Positions 11,340-22,829 of a DNA stretch of 64,000 nt are shown in pieces. The DNA lies in assembly GCA_039519185.1 (NCBI GenBank), contig CM076851.1, forward strand, positions 95,105,531 to 95,169,530, written 5' to 3'. Each line of letters begins with the position of its first letter. The stretch's first letter is position 1. The notes below the pieces were generated by a model. The model was not told the origin of the DNA and searched no databases. It saw only the letters and a program-made list of their open reading frames with translations. The position numbers were made by a program, and so were the translations under genes. The stretch is from Astragalus membranaceus. Its lineage: Eukaryota > Streptophyta > Magnoliopsida > Fabales > Fabaceae.

Positions 11340-12270
11340 GTTGGCAGAGCCTTCCTCAGCCATCACGATCATTACCTCGGGAAGGGGGCTTCGTCGAGGC
11401 GACGTCGACTTGATCAACCTCGCCCCTACTCCTACGTCTCCTTGTTATGTGCCCCCTTCCTAAAGGACAATCTGGCGAGGACAAAGAAGACCGCGACGCT
11501 CCCACAGTTGCGTCCGGACAAACCTATTCTGAAGATGTTTGATGATGGGAAGCCAGTGCCTGCGGACAGGGTCGGTATCATCCACGAAGTCGGTGCATCC
11601 TCGAGGAGCATTCGGATCTACTGCCACCCCATCGGTCGGGCATCGGAAGAGGTTGAGGATATGGTAGCCGATGCAAGGTCGGTCAGGCGAAGCGTGGCGG
11701 ACCCAAAGGGCGAAGTCGAGAAATAATAGGTCCAGGGAAGTCAAGTCCAGCCCGAGAACGTCGACGTCGTCACTGGAGGGATACCTGTGGATCCATACAG
11801 ATGGGTCTCTAACACTTTACGATGGATAAGTTCCTTTTTGACGTCGGACTCGAATATGTTTCGTTTTCAATAGTACGTCGGCGAGCCGGGTCAGGAGTGG
11901 CTGGTGCATGGGGTCCCAAAAGGGCATGTGATTTGCCAATCTCCGGACGAGTTAAAGTTCTTTGTTTACGCTGTAATGCTTGAGAAGATGAAGATCCGTC
12001 CTCCATTTTTCGGGTTCCAGTGAAGAGTGCTGCGATATTTAAAGCTTACATCATCGCAACTACACCCAAATAGTTGGGGTTTCTTGAAGGCTTTCGAGAT
12101 CGTCATGGGCGCTCTCGAAAGGCCGTGTAAGTTGAAGGTCATTTTCAGACTCTTTGACGTGTGTGGATGCCGGAGCACAGTAGCGAGGGAACCCGGCATG
12201 GGCATGTCATTATGCACGGCAACAGGAACTATAGCTTGTTCAAGCCCTTCACCGGTTTTGTAAGAGTTTA
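11340..12270 (+). pseudogene. Antisense ORF (Transposase_28/gypsy-type-like) of Tat element A, decayed
   Basis: Plus-strand pieces encode ELKFFVYAVMLEKMKIRPPF, a TGA at about 12021, then VLRYLKLTSSQLHPNSWGF and LKAFEIVMGALERPCKLKVI. These align with the antisense ORF of element B (LRYLRVAPSQLTPNAWGF, LKTFKIVMGALNRPC). The motif W/GFLK.F.IV.GAL is typical of the plant 'putative gypsy type transposon' domain (PF04195). An upstream open stretch (11442-11726) may be the N-terminal part in a shifted frame. The ORF runs opposite to the element's LTR. Several stops make it non-functional. The function of this protein class is unknown. Confidence 0.65.
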
Positions 12271-12399
12271 AGAACAAATTCCTCTATGTTGCCCCGGTCA
12301 ACACAGTTGCGGCCGAGTAAATGGCGATGTGGGATGAAAATAACGTAATCCAGTCCTACATGTTCCCCATCGAGGCCCATTTCCGACATACTTAAAGAT

Positions 12400-12720
12400 G
12401 CTAGCACCTGAAATACTCCTAAATCATCTAACTCCACCAATACAACTCTTTGGAAGGAAATCTGGAAAATTGAGGCTCCTAACTGTGTGAAAAACTTTCT
12501 ATCGAGGATAGCGAAGGACATCCTGCCACTAGAAGCATACTTTAGAGGAGAGGCCTAAGTATTGATACCCAATGCCCTTTATGATGCTCTTAAAAAGAAA
12601 CCCCGAGCCACGTCTTCATGAACTGCCATTTAACTCAGCTTATTTGGTTCTCCTCTCCTTTAGGAATCGGTATCCCTTCTCACTCTGACTTCATTAGTTG
12701 GGTCATTGTCATGATAAAGA
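12400..12720 (+). mobile_element. LINE zf-RVT fragment
   Basis: The plus-strand reading TLWKEIWKIEAPNCVKNFLS then DILPLEAYFRGEA matches the W..IW...P.KV..F.W....LPT...L..R pattern of LINE C-termini. Further decayed sequence includes a SHVFMNCHLTQLIWFS-like reading near 12610-12655. The fragment is short and broken, and abuts the relic of Tat element A. Confidence 0.6.
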
Positions 12721-13297
12721 AATGATTGAGTGAGTCATAAATACTCAGTGAGAGCACAATAAACAAAGTGAACAAGAAAGAGAAGCGAAAACAGCACGAG
12801 TGGTTTAATGATCCCTATGTCTACGATGCAATGTTTTCTCAATTTCAGGGTCAAAGAGATGCAAGCTAACAGTATTAGATCTGGTCATGCACCATATGCA
12901 GCAAGAAGTGAGAAAATGCAACAATTCTAGAAATACCAACTATGTCCTAAAGCTAAAATGGATGCAGAAAATTGAAAACGAATTAAATCTAATCTAAAAA
13001 ATATTAAATTACAATGAAAAATCTAATTAAATCAAAAGAAAGATATGCAATTTTTTTTTGGATTTTTTTGAAGATATGAACAATTAAAACAATTAATTAA
13101 AAATAGAAAAAACCAGAATTTGAGAATTTTGCGTTCCGCCTCCTAATAATGGGAGTCAAGTTCCTTGATTTATTTCTGATTTTCTGGCCAAATTTCGGAG
13201 CAATCGGAGAAGATCTCCTGCAAACTGTTTTTTCCACCTTATCAGAGACAAAACTGAACAAGAAACAAACAGAACCTGCAAAGCAACGACGCCAATT

Positions 13298-14471
13298 TGA
13301 TCAGCGGTCGTACGCAGGTCAAAATAATTAAAAAGGGTAAATATAGTATCAAGGTAAGAGACATTGGTCGTCTCACAAGGACCTCTAAATACTGAAATTA
13401 CCAAAATCAAGAACTAAAATAAACAATAAACAAGGGGTTTTGAAGAAAACAGTTTGTGTTTAAGGGAGTTCAAAAATTTAGAGAGACAATCAATTCATTG
13501 GTTTCGGGTGCGTTTCTTGGATTTATCATTGATTCTAAAATAAAGATTCGTGCAAGCTTTGATAATTCTTGATTGATCATAAACTAAGTGAACAAGGGTC
13601 AGTCAATTTATACGAATTCGCACTGTTTTAAAGCAAACGTCAAAACAACGTGTTCAATCAACCGTGCTAGTGAACAAGTGCCAGTAACACAATTAACGTC
13701 ATAACTGAATTCTATCAATCCTATAAAAAAGCGTCATAGACTCTATCAATTCAAATCAAAACTAGACTAAACAAATGATGAAATAGTTTGAAAAATGAAA
13801 GTTGCAAAACAGAACCATGATTTAGTGATTAAGCAAAACTAAATCATAAAACGAATCACATAATCAAATCACAGAGTTTGAGTAATTAAGCAAAACACAA
13901 ACCGAATTTGCATCAAGAGTTATGGAGATGAAATTGATAGAGAGAGAATTAAAACCATACAAATGAAATAAACATTTAGCACTGAACCTCAAAATCCTTA
14001 CAGCAACACCCTTCACCAATAGATTGAATAAAAGCGGCTGCTAACCAGCATAAATAACAAGGACAAAACGAAAACCCTAATCCACTAACTAGGTTCTTGG
14101 ATAAAAACCCGATAAAAAATAGTAACTGGCCCATAAACCCGTAATTGACTAAACTGCTTCGGTAATTCGCAGTTTTGACCTTCAAAACTTTAAAATTGGG
14201 TTTCGAGCTCAACATGGGAATTGTAGCACTGTTCCTTAGCTTTCCAACACATGCTTGCATGTCTCCATTGGATAACCACAGCCAACGTTATGGTCGGCAG
14301 AGTAAACAGTGGTCAATATACAATAAAAGCAAGAATTAGTCAGGAAATTGCTATATTGCTCAAATAATATCCAAAGTCTTGAAATGCGCTAAGACTTAAA
14401 TATTATACACAGAACACACTCAAAAACACCAAGTGAAAAGCTATGAAGAGTGCATTAAAATGCACTGATCA
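13298..14471 (-). mobile_element. Athila-like Gypsy LTR with adjacent primer-binding site
   Basis: On the minus strand the LTR starts TGATCAGTGCATTTTAATGC at 14471 and ends CGCTGATCA at 13298, so it is bounded by TG...CA within an extended TGATCAG/CTGATCA pair. Immediately inside (minus strand, 13297 downward) comes ATTGGCGTCGTTGC. This resembles the TGGCGCCGTTGC primer site used by Athila-type elements and would make this the 5' LTR. About 550 bp of non-coding leader-like sequence (12730-13297) follows, and then the element is lost. No polyprotein survives. Confidence 0.6.
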
Positions 14472-15102
14472 AGAAACAAATAGTTGAACATAACAAGGAT
14501 CACACTAATTATGCCTTGTGTTCAATTAAGGCATTTGGATGAAGGGAAAATTACGGAACAGTAATTGTGGTTGCGGGAAGGTAATAATCGGACCACCAAT
14601 TTTTCCATAAATTGGTTAACATTGATGCATTGCTAGATGCCACTTATTGTTTATAATATGTAGATATTAATTTAATATTATTGCCAATTTAGTGGAAGCC
14701 TACAGGGTCACACGCATGAAGTGATTAATCAGAGAGTTGTTTAATTAAATACGATTTAATTAAATAAACAAAGAAGGAGAGAGGGATTTGGGCTCGTAAT
14801 GTACGAAGCCCAAAAGGTCCATCAAGACATAGTGGAAAAGTACATAAGTGTTGTACTTCATCAAACCCATATACTGAGTAAAGGTGCTGCGATTTCGTGG
14901 TGCTGGTGGTCATCCCCATTGTCTCCTCTTCGCTTCAAGAGGTAAACACACAAACTTCTTTTGTGATTCATGAACAAAGCATGATTTTTGGTTTTGGGGA
15001 TTTTTCCGCTTGAGAGTCTTTAAACAAATGAAAATTTTAATGTCAGCCTCTCAAATTCCTAACACATTTTGCATGCATACTAGTTGATATAGATTTGAAG
15101 TC
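14472..15102. other. Unassigned intergenic or transposon-derived sequence
   Basis: No ORF with recognisable content. AT-rich, with a TTTAATTAAAT motif near 14740-14765. It may contain further LTR debris, but I cannot assign it. Confidence 0.3.
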
Positions 15103-16160
15103 TGTTGTAAATAGTGTATTGTTAATCACTATAATTATTTATCCGGCCCATATATCCGGTCCGTTAGGTTTATGTTTAGAATAGCTTAAGTAAATAGATT
15201 AGCACTTGTACTCTAATTACAATTCTAATAATACTCAAATCTTTTTCTACATGGTATCACGAGCTCTCATTTTTTAGGGCCTCTCTTCCGCATAATCCCT
15301 AGCCACCTTTATTGCGTCAAAAACCCTAGCCACATTCATTGTGGCCTAACACCTTGTTGACTTCAATGCAACCTTGCTCCTTTCGTACCCTTTGTGTTTC
15401 ACCCACTATTACCTACCTGAACAGTTTCCATTCACATTCTTCACGAACAGCCATTGTAACCCACGTTTAACCGTGTTATGCTACTTATATCATCTCACCA
15501 CCCTTTCCATCAAATTCAGAATCACAAAAACCTCACCGTTGTACAACCACCCACACGGCGTCACACAAAAACCTCACCGGCGTCACCACCCACACCGCTA
15601 TTCTACCACTGTTTTGAAGATGTTGAATTTCTAAACCAAGTCTTCAGACTTAAAATGGCTCTTAACGATCTTAAACAAGCTTCAAGAGCTAGAATAGGAA
15701 GAAAAGGCACTAGTGGAGGATGTCAATTCCTTGGGGAAAATCTGATACCATGGACAAGCAAGAGGCAAAGCACAATAGCGCGCTCTCCACAACAGAAGCA
15801 CAATACATATCAACTGCAAGTTGCAACTCCCAGCTTCTGTGGATGAAATATTAATTGTAAGACTAAAAGATAAAAGAGAGTAAAATCTCTATCTTCTGTG
15901 ATAATACCTCTACAATATGTTTAACTAAGAGCCCCATTTTACATTCTATGGCAAATATATTGAAATTAAACATCATTTTATAAGAGACTATGTTCAGAAG
16001 GGTATTTTAGAAACCAATTTTATTGATACGACCATCAATGGGAAGTTATCTTTACAAAATTCCCTGTTGAAGATAGGTTCAAGTTTTATAAGGGAAAACA
16101 TAAGTTTTCACTTTATAAAAGGAGGTTTAAATTTAATATGAATTTGTTTGTGTGCATCTG
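15103..16160 (+). mobile_element. Decayed Copia element: LTR end, primer site, RT/RNase H debris
   Basis: TGGTATCACGAGC at 15252-15264 is close to the initiator-Met tRNA primer site TGGTATCAGAGC. It directly follows an LTR end TTTTTCTACA (15251). The LTR may start at TGTTGTAAATAG (15103). Downstream, plus-strand pieces read FRLKMALNDLKQASRAR (the RT motif L..ALYGLKQ.PRAW), then SGGCQFLGENLIPWTSKRQS (RNase H), FCDNTSTI and SPILHSMA. The pieces lie close together, so most of gag, integrase and RT has been deleted. Many stops are present. Confidence 0.75.
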
Positions 16161-16788
16161 AAATTTTCATGCATCTGGTGTTCATGCATCTAACATATTT
16201 ATGCATCTGTTGAAAAATTATGCAGAAAACAGATTCTACAGGCACAGTTAGAAAGCACAAATTTTTGTTATGGAATGCCCTTATTAACAACCCAGTAAAC
16301 CTACCTAAAGTGTTTTTGGGTATATTAGCAAGGAACTCATCTACGTGAAACCAGAATGGGATCATATTTTGGTTATAACAATTTGAAGATGATGAATGTG
16401 CTTTCAGAAATGCTAATTGAGAATATTATCAAGGAAGAGAAGAAGAGAACTAGAAAAATAATTATTGAATCAGTGGCTAATTTGGAGCCAAGAGTTACAA
16501 GATAGAAGTATGGTGCCAGTCTCCTGGCTTTGTGACCACCATCACTCAACATGATTCTACCTCCACATCATCCTTCTCATGAAATAGTGGCTAAAGAAGA
16601 AATTAATAGCCAAGGCTGAAATAGTGGATGAATACATAAAAAAAAACAAATGAGGAAAATGCAAGGATATTGGCTGCAGTTGAAGCTTTGAAAGTTGCTG
16701 GGAAGTATGTTTCAATCAAGCTAGTATATATCAAGGATGTTTCCTCTTCACAACCAAAGAAGCAAAGGAAATTGGTGAAGTTGGCAGG
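16161..16788. other. Unassigned stretch between Copia relic and Tat element B
   Basis: Contains repeated ATGCATCTG words at 16155-16210 and an A-run near 16640. No recognisable protein. Probably transposon-derived. Confidence 0.3.
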
Positions 16789-17162
16789 TGTTCCGGACTA
16801 GGCCAAAGCCCAATCCGTATATAAGGCGGCCCATATCCAACTCCGAATCCGACCCATATTGTGGCCGCAAAGCGGCACTGAGATTAACGGCCAGGATTGG
16901 CCTCGCCTGATCCCGCGGCCCAAATCCAACTAAGGCTAGGGGCGACCCCCTCTCCATGCCTATAAATACGACACCATCCTCAGAAACTAGGTACGCTTCG
17001 CTCATTTGTACCTCCTTTTCACTTCTGATTGATGACTTTGGCATCAGAGTGTTTGCAGGTACACACCACCAATCCGACCACGAGCTCGGAAGGGGCAACT
17101 TCAACGAACAACTCTACCAACTCCAACCCCAGAGTCCTATTCTGGAAGCAAGATACATAACA
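16789..17162 (+). mobile_element. Tat-lineage Gypsy element B, 5' LTR
   Basis: The LTR starts TGTTCCGGACTAGGCC and ends AAGATACATAACA (374 bp, TG...CA). It holds a TATA (CTATAAATACGAC near 16960) and the family block CATCAGAGTGTTTGCAGGTA near 17043. It is followed at 17163 by TTGGCGACCACAGTGGG, in the position and style of the primer site of Tat/Ogre-type elements. No matching 3' LTR was found before the AT microsatellite at 21007. Confidence 0.78.
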
Positions 17163-17218
17163 TTGGCGACCACAGTGGGAGCACATCATTAGCTCTCACC
17201 AGACTCACATCCCTTCCC

Positions 17219-17925
17219 ATGGCTGCTCGAGGTCGACCACCTACCCGAGGCCAATCTCGACCACAAAGCGTAATTGAAGCACTACTCCAACCGGATCAAA
17301 CTCCCGAGGGCATGTTCTCACTCTTCCTGCAGAGGCAGCACGATCTACACTGTTGCTCCCACCTCCACCAGTCACCGAGGCCATTCCGATCCGGATGCAA
17401 GCGGTGAACCAGTTGTTGGATATCTTAAATGGAGGAAGCAGAGACATGGCTCAGTAGGAAGTACACCTAACTCAAATGGAGGAAGAAGCTGCTGCTGTCC
17501 GAGTCAACACCATCGCAGCCTTGGAATGGGTCCGCACCAAGTCTCCAACTCAGCAGACAATAACGTCGAGGCGTCACCGTTCTCCAAATCGGCGCCAGAA
17601 TGTTCATAGACATCCCAAGAAAGAATTTGGGGCAAAAAGTCGTAGGTTCGTAGAGTACACCGAGCTGAACACCAATATGACCAAGATATTGGCAGAATGT
17701 GCCAACTCCGAGTTCAGGGACATTAAATGGCCAGGTCCACTAACACAGAAGGAAGGCATGGACAAGCATAAGTTCTGCCGATATCACCGAAGCCACGGCC
17801 ACGACACCAACTAGTGTAGGGTCTTGAAGGATGACATTGAGGAGATGATCTAGAAAGGGAAACTCTTTCCGTACGCGAAGAAGGATCAAGAAAGGAAGTT
17901 CTCTTGCTCGCCTCGGAAGGGTAAG
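17219..17925 (+). pseudogene. Gag of Tat element B, decayed
   Basis: The reading starts MAARGRPPTRGQSRPQ just after the primer site and shifts frame near 17400-17480. It then continues to KFCRYHRSHGHDTN-stop-CRVLKDDIEEMI-stop-KGKLFPYAKK. This C..H....H....C-type zinc-knuckle-like end followed by an L..DIE.MI.KG.L phrase is typical of Tat-lineage Gag C-termini. Nonsense codons at about 17812 and 17850 interrupt an otherwise collinear frame with the protease part that follows. Gag would package the element RNA; this copy cannot do so. Confidence 0.7.
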
Positions 17926-17928
17926 GCC

Positions 17929-18639
17929 GTGGTCAACGAAGTAACTAAACCCCCCAAGGAAGAGACCAGTGACTCCTTTGAGGAGGACAAGCCGAGACAG
18001 CATCGAGCTCAGCCTGTGGCTATGGTGATCCTGGGAGGATACTCCGTCGATGCCGGGGAAACCAGACGATCCATGAAGCGAAAATGGAAAGAGATACTAA
18101 GTGTCGCCTGCAACCTGACTCCGGCGGCACCCTCAAACAGACCACCACTAGTTTTCTCTAACCAAGATCTGCTTGATGAAAAACCAAATAAATACATACC
18201 TCTAATAGTCTCGGCTGTGATGGTCGACGTCGAAGTTAAAAGAATGTTGGTAGACCAGGGAAGCTCAACCGACATTGTGTTCAAAGACCTCCTAGGGAAG
18301 CTAAAAATCGCAGAGTCCGACCTCGCACCCTATCGAGGTTCTGACTTGTCTGGGTTTAATGGGGCCAGGACCCGGCCAGTAGGATATGTCGAGCTCATGG
18401 TGACTTACGGCAATTGGGACCTTTCTCGCACAGTTAAGACTCAATTTCTGGTCCTCCCCTGTGAGTCACCCTACAACTGCATCATTGGAAGGCCGACACT
18501 AGGCAAGCTGGGCGCAATCGCTTCCACTGTCCACCTAAAAATGAAGTTTTATTCATTGAAGAACGAGATCATCACAATAGCTGCCGACCTGGAAGCGGCA
18601 AAAAGGTGCCACTACCTCTCCATCAAGTCGGAGCACTAG
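17929..18639 (+). pseudogene. Aspartic protease region of Tat element B
   Basis: An open stretch of 236 residues in the same frame as the end of gag. It includes the plant Gypsy protease region: IPLIVSAVMVDVEVKRMLVDQGSSTDIVF carries the active-site D in a VDQGSS setting (Gln replacing the usual Thr, as is common in Tat/Athila elements). NCIIGRPTLGKLGAI is the second conserved loop. The ORF ends at 18639 and no reverse transcriptase, RNase H or integrase follows. The sequence jumps to the 3' region, so the core of pol was deleted. Confidence 0.78.
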
Positions 18640-19029
18640 GCCGAGAAAAAGGAACCCGAGGCTACTCACACAGGGTTCGAGGTCGCAATAACCAGCTCAC
18701 TAGAAAACTGGACTACTTGCAATGACTGTAACAACAATATCATTCAAATGTAATGAGATTGGACCTATGGGTCAATTGAAACGAGGTTCTTTTCGCAAAT
18801 CGTGATGTCGGGTCCAATGCGACCCTCCGATGAAAGCGGATACTAACTCGCTCACGACCCCGAGTATGACGCGAACCCCCTTGATCCCCTCCTATCCGTG
18901 TTCGACCAAGCACTCGACCCTTGCTGAACTGAATTGAAGCGGATACCAATTCACTCACGAGGTTGGACAAACAAGACCTACCCAATCGAGACCACACCAA
19001 AACAAATTACATTTTAAATATTTAAAGAG

Positions 19030-20717
19030 GAGGGCTGTAGATGACATCTGCGTCTTGCAGTTCGCTTCCATCCAAGCGTGGCCTGACAATTCTCCCCTCA
19101 CAAACCTCATGTATAGGCTGCACCAGGGAGAGGTCAAGGCTGGGGTTGAGCACGCCGACTTGGTTGACGGCATTCTTGAGGGGCTGACATGAGTATCTCC
19201 ATCCCTTGCAGGGCAGACTCTTTCTTAAATCGAACCGCCTCATCCCGAGCCGCCAACACCGACTTCAAGTCACCCTCTAGCACATGCTTTTGGTTATTGA
19301 GCTCTTCAGCCTTTGTGCCCAGCTCCTCAACTCACCGCTCCAACTCGGGAACCTTCTCCCCAGCTCGAGCTTTCTCCTCAGCATCAGAGAGAGCCTTCCT
19401 CAACTTCTCCAAGTCCTTTTCAACCGAGCTCAAGCTCTCCACCTTGGCAGCTAGGGTGTCCCTCTCTAGTTTGAGCCGATCTCGCTCCTCCCGAGTCTCT
19501 ACAAGAAGCACGTCACGACAATATTTTAATTTCTGCTTTTTATCCAGCAATTTACCATCAAGCCATAAGTTTTCAACTTCAAGGAGTTTACCTTTCTCCC
19601 TGTCGGCAGCCTCGGCGTTCCACTTGATGAAGAAGTCTTGGCCCAATTTGCCAACCTTACTACAAGCTTCAAAGTCCTCTACCGTGAGGTCGGCATGAGT
19701 CCCCTTGGTAGCAACCCCTTTTTGCTTTTTTGACTGAGGAGTCAAGGTCGAAGGAGGACGCTTCGAAGGACCCTTGGTTCCACTCTTAAGCTTGGGATCC
19801 AAATCTTTCTTTTCTGTTTGTTGGCGCTAAGGAGTGCCCTTGGCACTGGCGACCCCAACAGCGGAGGAGGAGAGGACAGGGGCCGAGCTGGAAGCAGCTG
19901 CATTTGCATTAGGAGGCTGCAAGATCTGCACCTCACCGTCCTTGACCCCAACTGCGTTCATGAGAGCAGCGAAGCTGAAGGGAGAAGTCATCTTATCTGA
20001 AAGAAAAGAAAGGAAACCGAGGTCAATATCATAACATACAAAATAACACAAATATGCAAGAAATTGAAATCTACCAAGGGTAGTAGTAAGAGTTGCAGGG
20101 GACACGGCGTCGGCTGTCAGGATAATTTGGTAGTCGATCTTCTTAATTTTGGTTGTAAACTTATCCACCCACTCCGAAAGCACATGGAGAGTCTGAGCTT
20201 CCTCCCCGACAAGGCTATTGGCCCGACAAGCGTACTCATGCCCATCATGCTTGAAGTGATCCTCTGTCCATGAGAATGCGAACTGGCTCTTCATGACCTG
20301 CCCATTCTCATCAAGCTCGCCACCTCCTTCTTCGCAGCCTCGTTCACAGGCCTTGCGTAGAAGAACCGGGGTGAACAGACCTAGCTTGCGGTTACAATGG
20401 AGTCCGACGTGACCCCACCTCTCTTTGCTTGACCCAACCTCAAGCTGGCGGAAGACCTCAAACAAACTGAAGATTACCATGTGGCTGCAGGGTCGGTTCA
20501 GGGCCCCCATCACAATCTTAAAAGTCTTCAGAAAACCCCACGCGTTGGGAGTGAGCTGCGAAGGGGCGACCCTCAGATACCTCAGAATCCTCTTCTGGAA
20601 AGCACTGAAAGGAAGACGGGTCATCATCTTTTCAAACATGGCCGAGTAGACAAAGAACCTCAGGCCCGAGACTTCGTTGCAGACAGCCTCGGTGTCGGGG
20701 ACGCCTCCAATCTCCAT
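19030..20717 (-). pseudogene. Antisense ORF of Tat element B (Transposase_28/gypsy-type-like with coiled coil)
   Basis: On the minus strand, opposite to the LTR, gag and protease, a long ORF starts MEIGGVPDTEAVCNEV at 20717. It contains LRYLRVAPSQLTPNAWGF and LKTFKIVMGALNRPC (PF04195-like). The frame continues through one nonsense codon at 19827-19829 into MDPKLKSGTKGPSKRPP and a charged coiled coil (DKKQKLKYCRDVLLVETREE, VESLSSVEKDLEKLRKAL). A TGA near 19329 follows, and then VEELGTKAEELNNQKHVLEG. Apart from these two stops the frame stays open for over 500 residues. Antisense ORFs between pol and the 3' LTR are known from Tat-lineage elements such as Grande (gene 23) and Retand. Their role is unknown. 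Confidence 0.72.
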
Positions 20718-21004
20718 TATTGCCCTTCACCACCGAGGTACTTCTTAAACTTCTCCAGATCGGATAAGTCTTTGCCGGGGGTGTACACTGTCCCGATCTC
20801 ACAGACGTCTTTGGAAACCCATCTGCACGGATCCTCAGCCTCGACACCTTCCTCCTCCAGCTCTGGTCCAACCTGATCTAATGGCTCGACCCTGGGGGCA
20901 AATGTTCAGCCGTAGGAATGGCGGCAGACCCACTGGCCTCGGCTAAACAGTGAATGTGGGGGTGAAAATGAGTGGCTTTTCTTTTTAAACTACTCAACAA
21001 CCAC

Positions 21005-21006
<2 letters not shown>

Positions 21007-21060
<54 letters not shown>
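21007..21060. repeat. (AT)n microsatellite
   Basis: About 27 AT repeats, at the right edge of the region carrying the Tat B antisense ORF. Confidence 0.97.
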
Positions 21061-21062
<2 letters not shown>

Positions 21063-21230
21063 CACTCATAGATCATATTTATCATGAATCAAATCCACGT
21101 TACAACCAACAATTCATTCAAGCATTAGTTCGCAAACACGCCTAATTCATCACATTCTTCACACCAATCAAGTGCCAAATTAAGGATACAGACATTTATT
21201 TCAACATTAAATTACTATTCCATCATCAAC

Positions 21231-22650
21231 ACTATATGGCACCCTTTTTAGATTATTTACCAAACTAGCACAGAAGTCAGAAATTCAGGCGAGAAGTCGC
21301 TCCCACAGGAAACGACTTCTGAACTGGATTTTGCAAATTTTTTTGCTTTTTCAGTTCAGAACGCCTCCCCCCAGGGTGACTTATGAACTGTGTTTTTTTA
21401 TTTTTATTTTTCTTCTATATTAATTTTAATAAATTTAATTAATTTAATTAATTTAGAAAATTAATATTGTTAATTCTAAATTAATTATAAATATTATTGT
21501 GAAAAAAAATTATCGGCTATATTGAAATATTGAACTAACTGTATTTATTTAATTAGTAGCACATTACAAAAAACTGATAGAAATTGACTATTATTTAAAG
21601 GTTATGCATTTTGCCAATCGGCAAATAAATTCCTAGAAGAAGTTAAAAGCAATGTTCTAAATTGAATGCAAACTTCACTTAGAGTTGTGGTCTCAACAAT
21701 GTTCCTGTACACCATGACTCAGCGTCAGCGTCGAGTCGTTCCAGCATTTCGTGATTTCCCCACAAGTTGTGGTCCTTCCTCTTCCAAACGCACTGCTGTT
21801 GCAGAAGCAGAAGGAAGCATTTCAACAAATGTCAACAACAGCAATAATAAGAAATCACATCTTTGTACCAGAGATTTCACAGCTTTGAAAATTAATATTT
21901 ATAATTCTAAATTAATTATAAATATTATGGTGAAAAAAATAATTCTAAATTAATTTTAAAAGTGTCAGCAAGATCTCGTGCGTCCAAAAGTGTCGGCAAC
22001 ATCAAGACCATTGAAAAAAACACCAAAAATGGGGAAACATGAGCCCTTTATTAGTGTTGGCAAGATCTTGACCGTTTATTAGTGTCGGCAAGATCTTGAC
22101 CGTTTATTAGTGTCGGCAAGATCTTGACCGTTTATTTTAGTGTCGGCAAGAACTTTGTTTTTTACTATGTTTTAACCACTTTTTACTGCGAGTGATGGAT
22201 TAAAGAGAAAGGGGTAGTCGCACCAAGAGATGCGGTATTTGTAGAAATGAGGGTCACAACAAAAATAGCTGTCCAAACCGCAATCTAGACTAGTCAATTT
22301 CTATCAGTTTTTTGTATTGTGCTACTAATTAAATAAATACAGTTAGTTCCATATTTCAATATAGCCGATAATTTTTTTTCATAATAATATTTATAATTAA
22401 TTTATAATTAAAAATATTTATAATTAAATTAATTAAATTAAATTTATTAAAATTAATATAGAAGAAAAAGAAAAATAAAAAAACACAGTTCAGAAGTCAC
22501 CCTGGGGGGAGGCGACTTCTGAACTGAAAAAGCAAAAAAAATTGCAAAATCCAGTTCTGAAGTCGTTTCCTGTGGGGGCGACTTCAGGCCTGAATTTTGG
22601 ATGTGTGCTAGTTTGGTAAATAATCTAAATATGGTGCTATTTTGGTAAAT
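21231..22650 (+). mobile_element. MULE-type DNA transposon with ~0.4 kb terminal inverted repeats
   Basis: The left arm (about 21231-21590) and right arm (about 22280-22650) are reverse complements. AGATTATTTACCAAACTAGC at 21251 mirrors GCTAGTTTGGTAAATAATCT near 22607. The block around GGGGGGAGGCGACTTCTGAAC and the block TTTCTATCAGTTTTTTGTA also occur in both arms. Between the arms the plus strand at 22219-22292 reads RTKRCGICRNEGHNKNSCPN, a CX2CX4HX4C zinc knuckle of the type found at the C-terminus of mudrA transposases. The rest of the transposase is gone. A 9-bp target duplication could not be fixed by eye. Confidence 0.7.
22048..22150. repeat. Minisatellite, ~28-bp unit, 3-4 copies
   Basis: Repeats of TTAGTGTCGGCAAGATCTTG followed by ACCGTTTA run tandemly inside the MULE. 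A further diverged copy lies at about 21961-22010. Confidence 0.85.
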
Positions 22651-22829
22651 ATTTTTTTTTGCTATAGTCTTTTTTTTGCCCCCTTTTCTTCCTTCGGGGT
22701 CCTTCTTTCTCTCTTTCCAGGATTTTCTTTTCTTTTTGAAAATGGAGTGAATGTGGGTGAAGATGAGTGGCTTTTCTTTTTACTCTGCTGGTCACTATTT
22801 CTTTATTTTTTTGGTCAACGGATATTTGA

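Noticed and set aside
15374..15846. Two overlapping ORFs (86 and 122 residues) as host genes
   Set aside because: They lie between a Copia primer site and Copia RT/RNase H motifs and are leader and pol debris.
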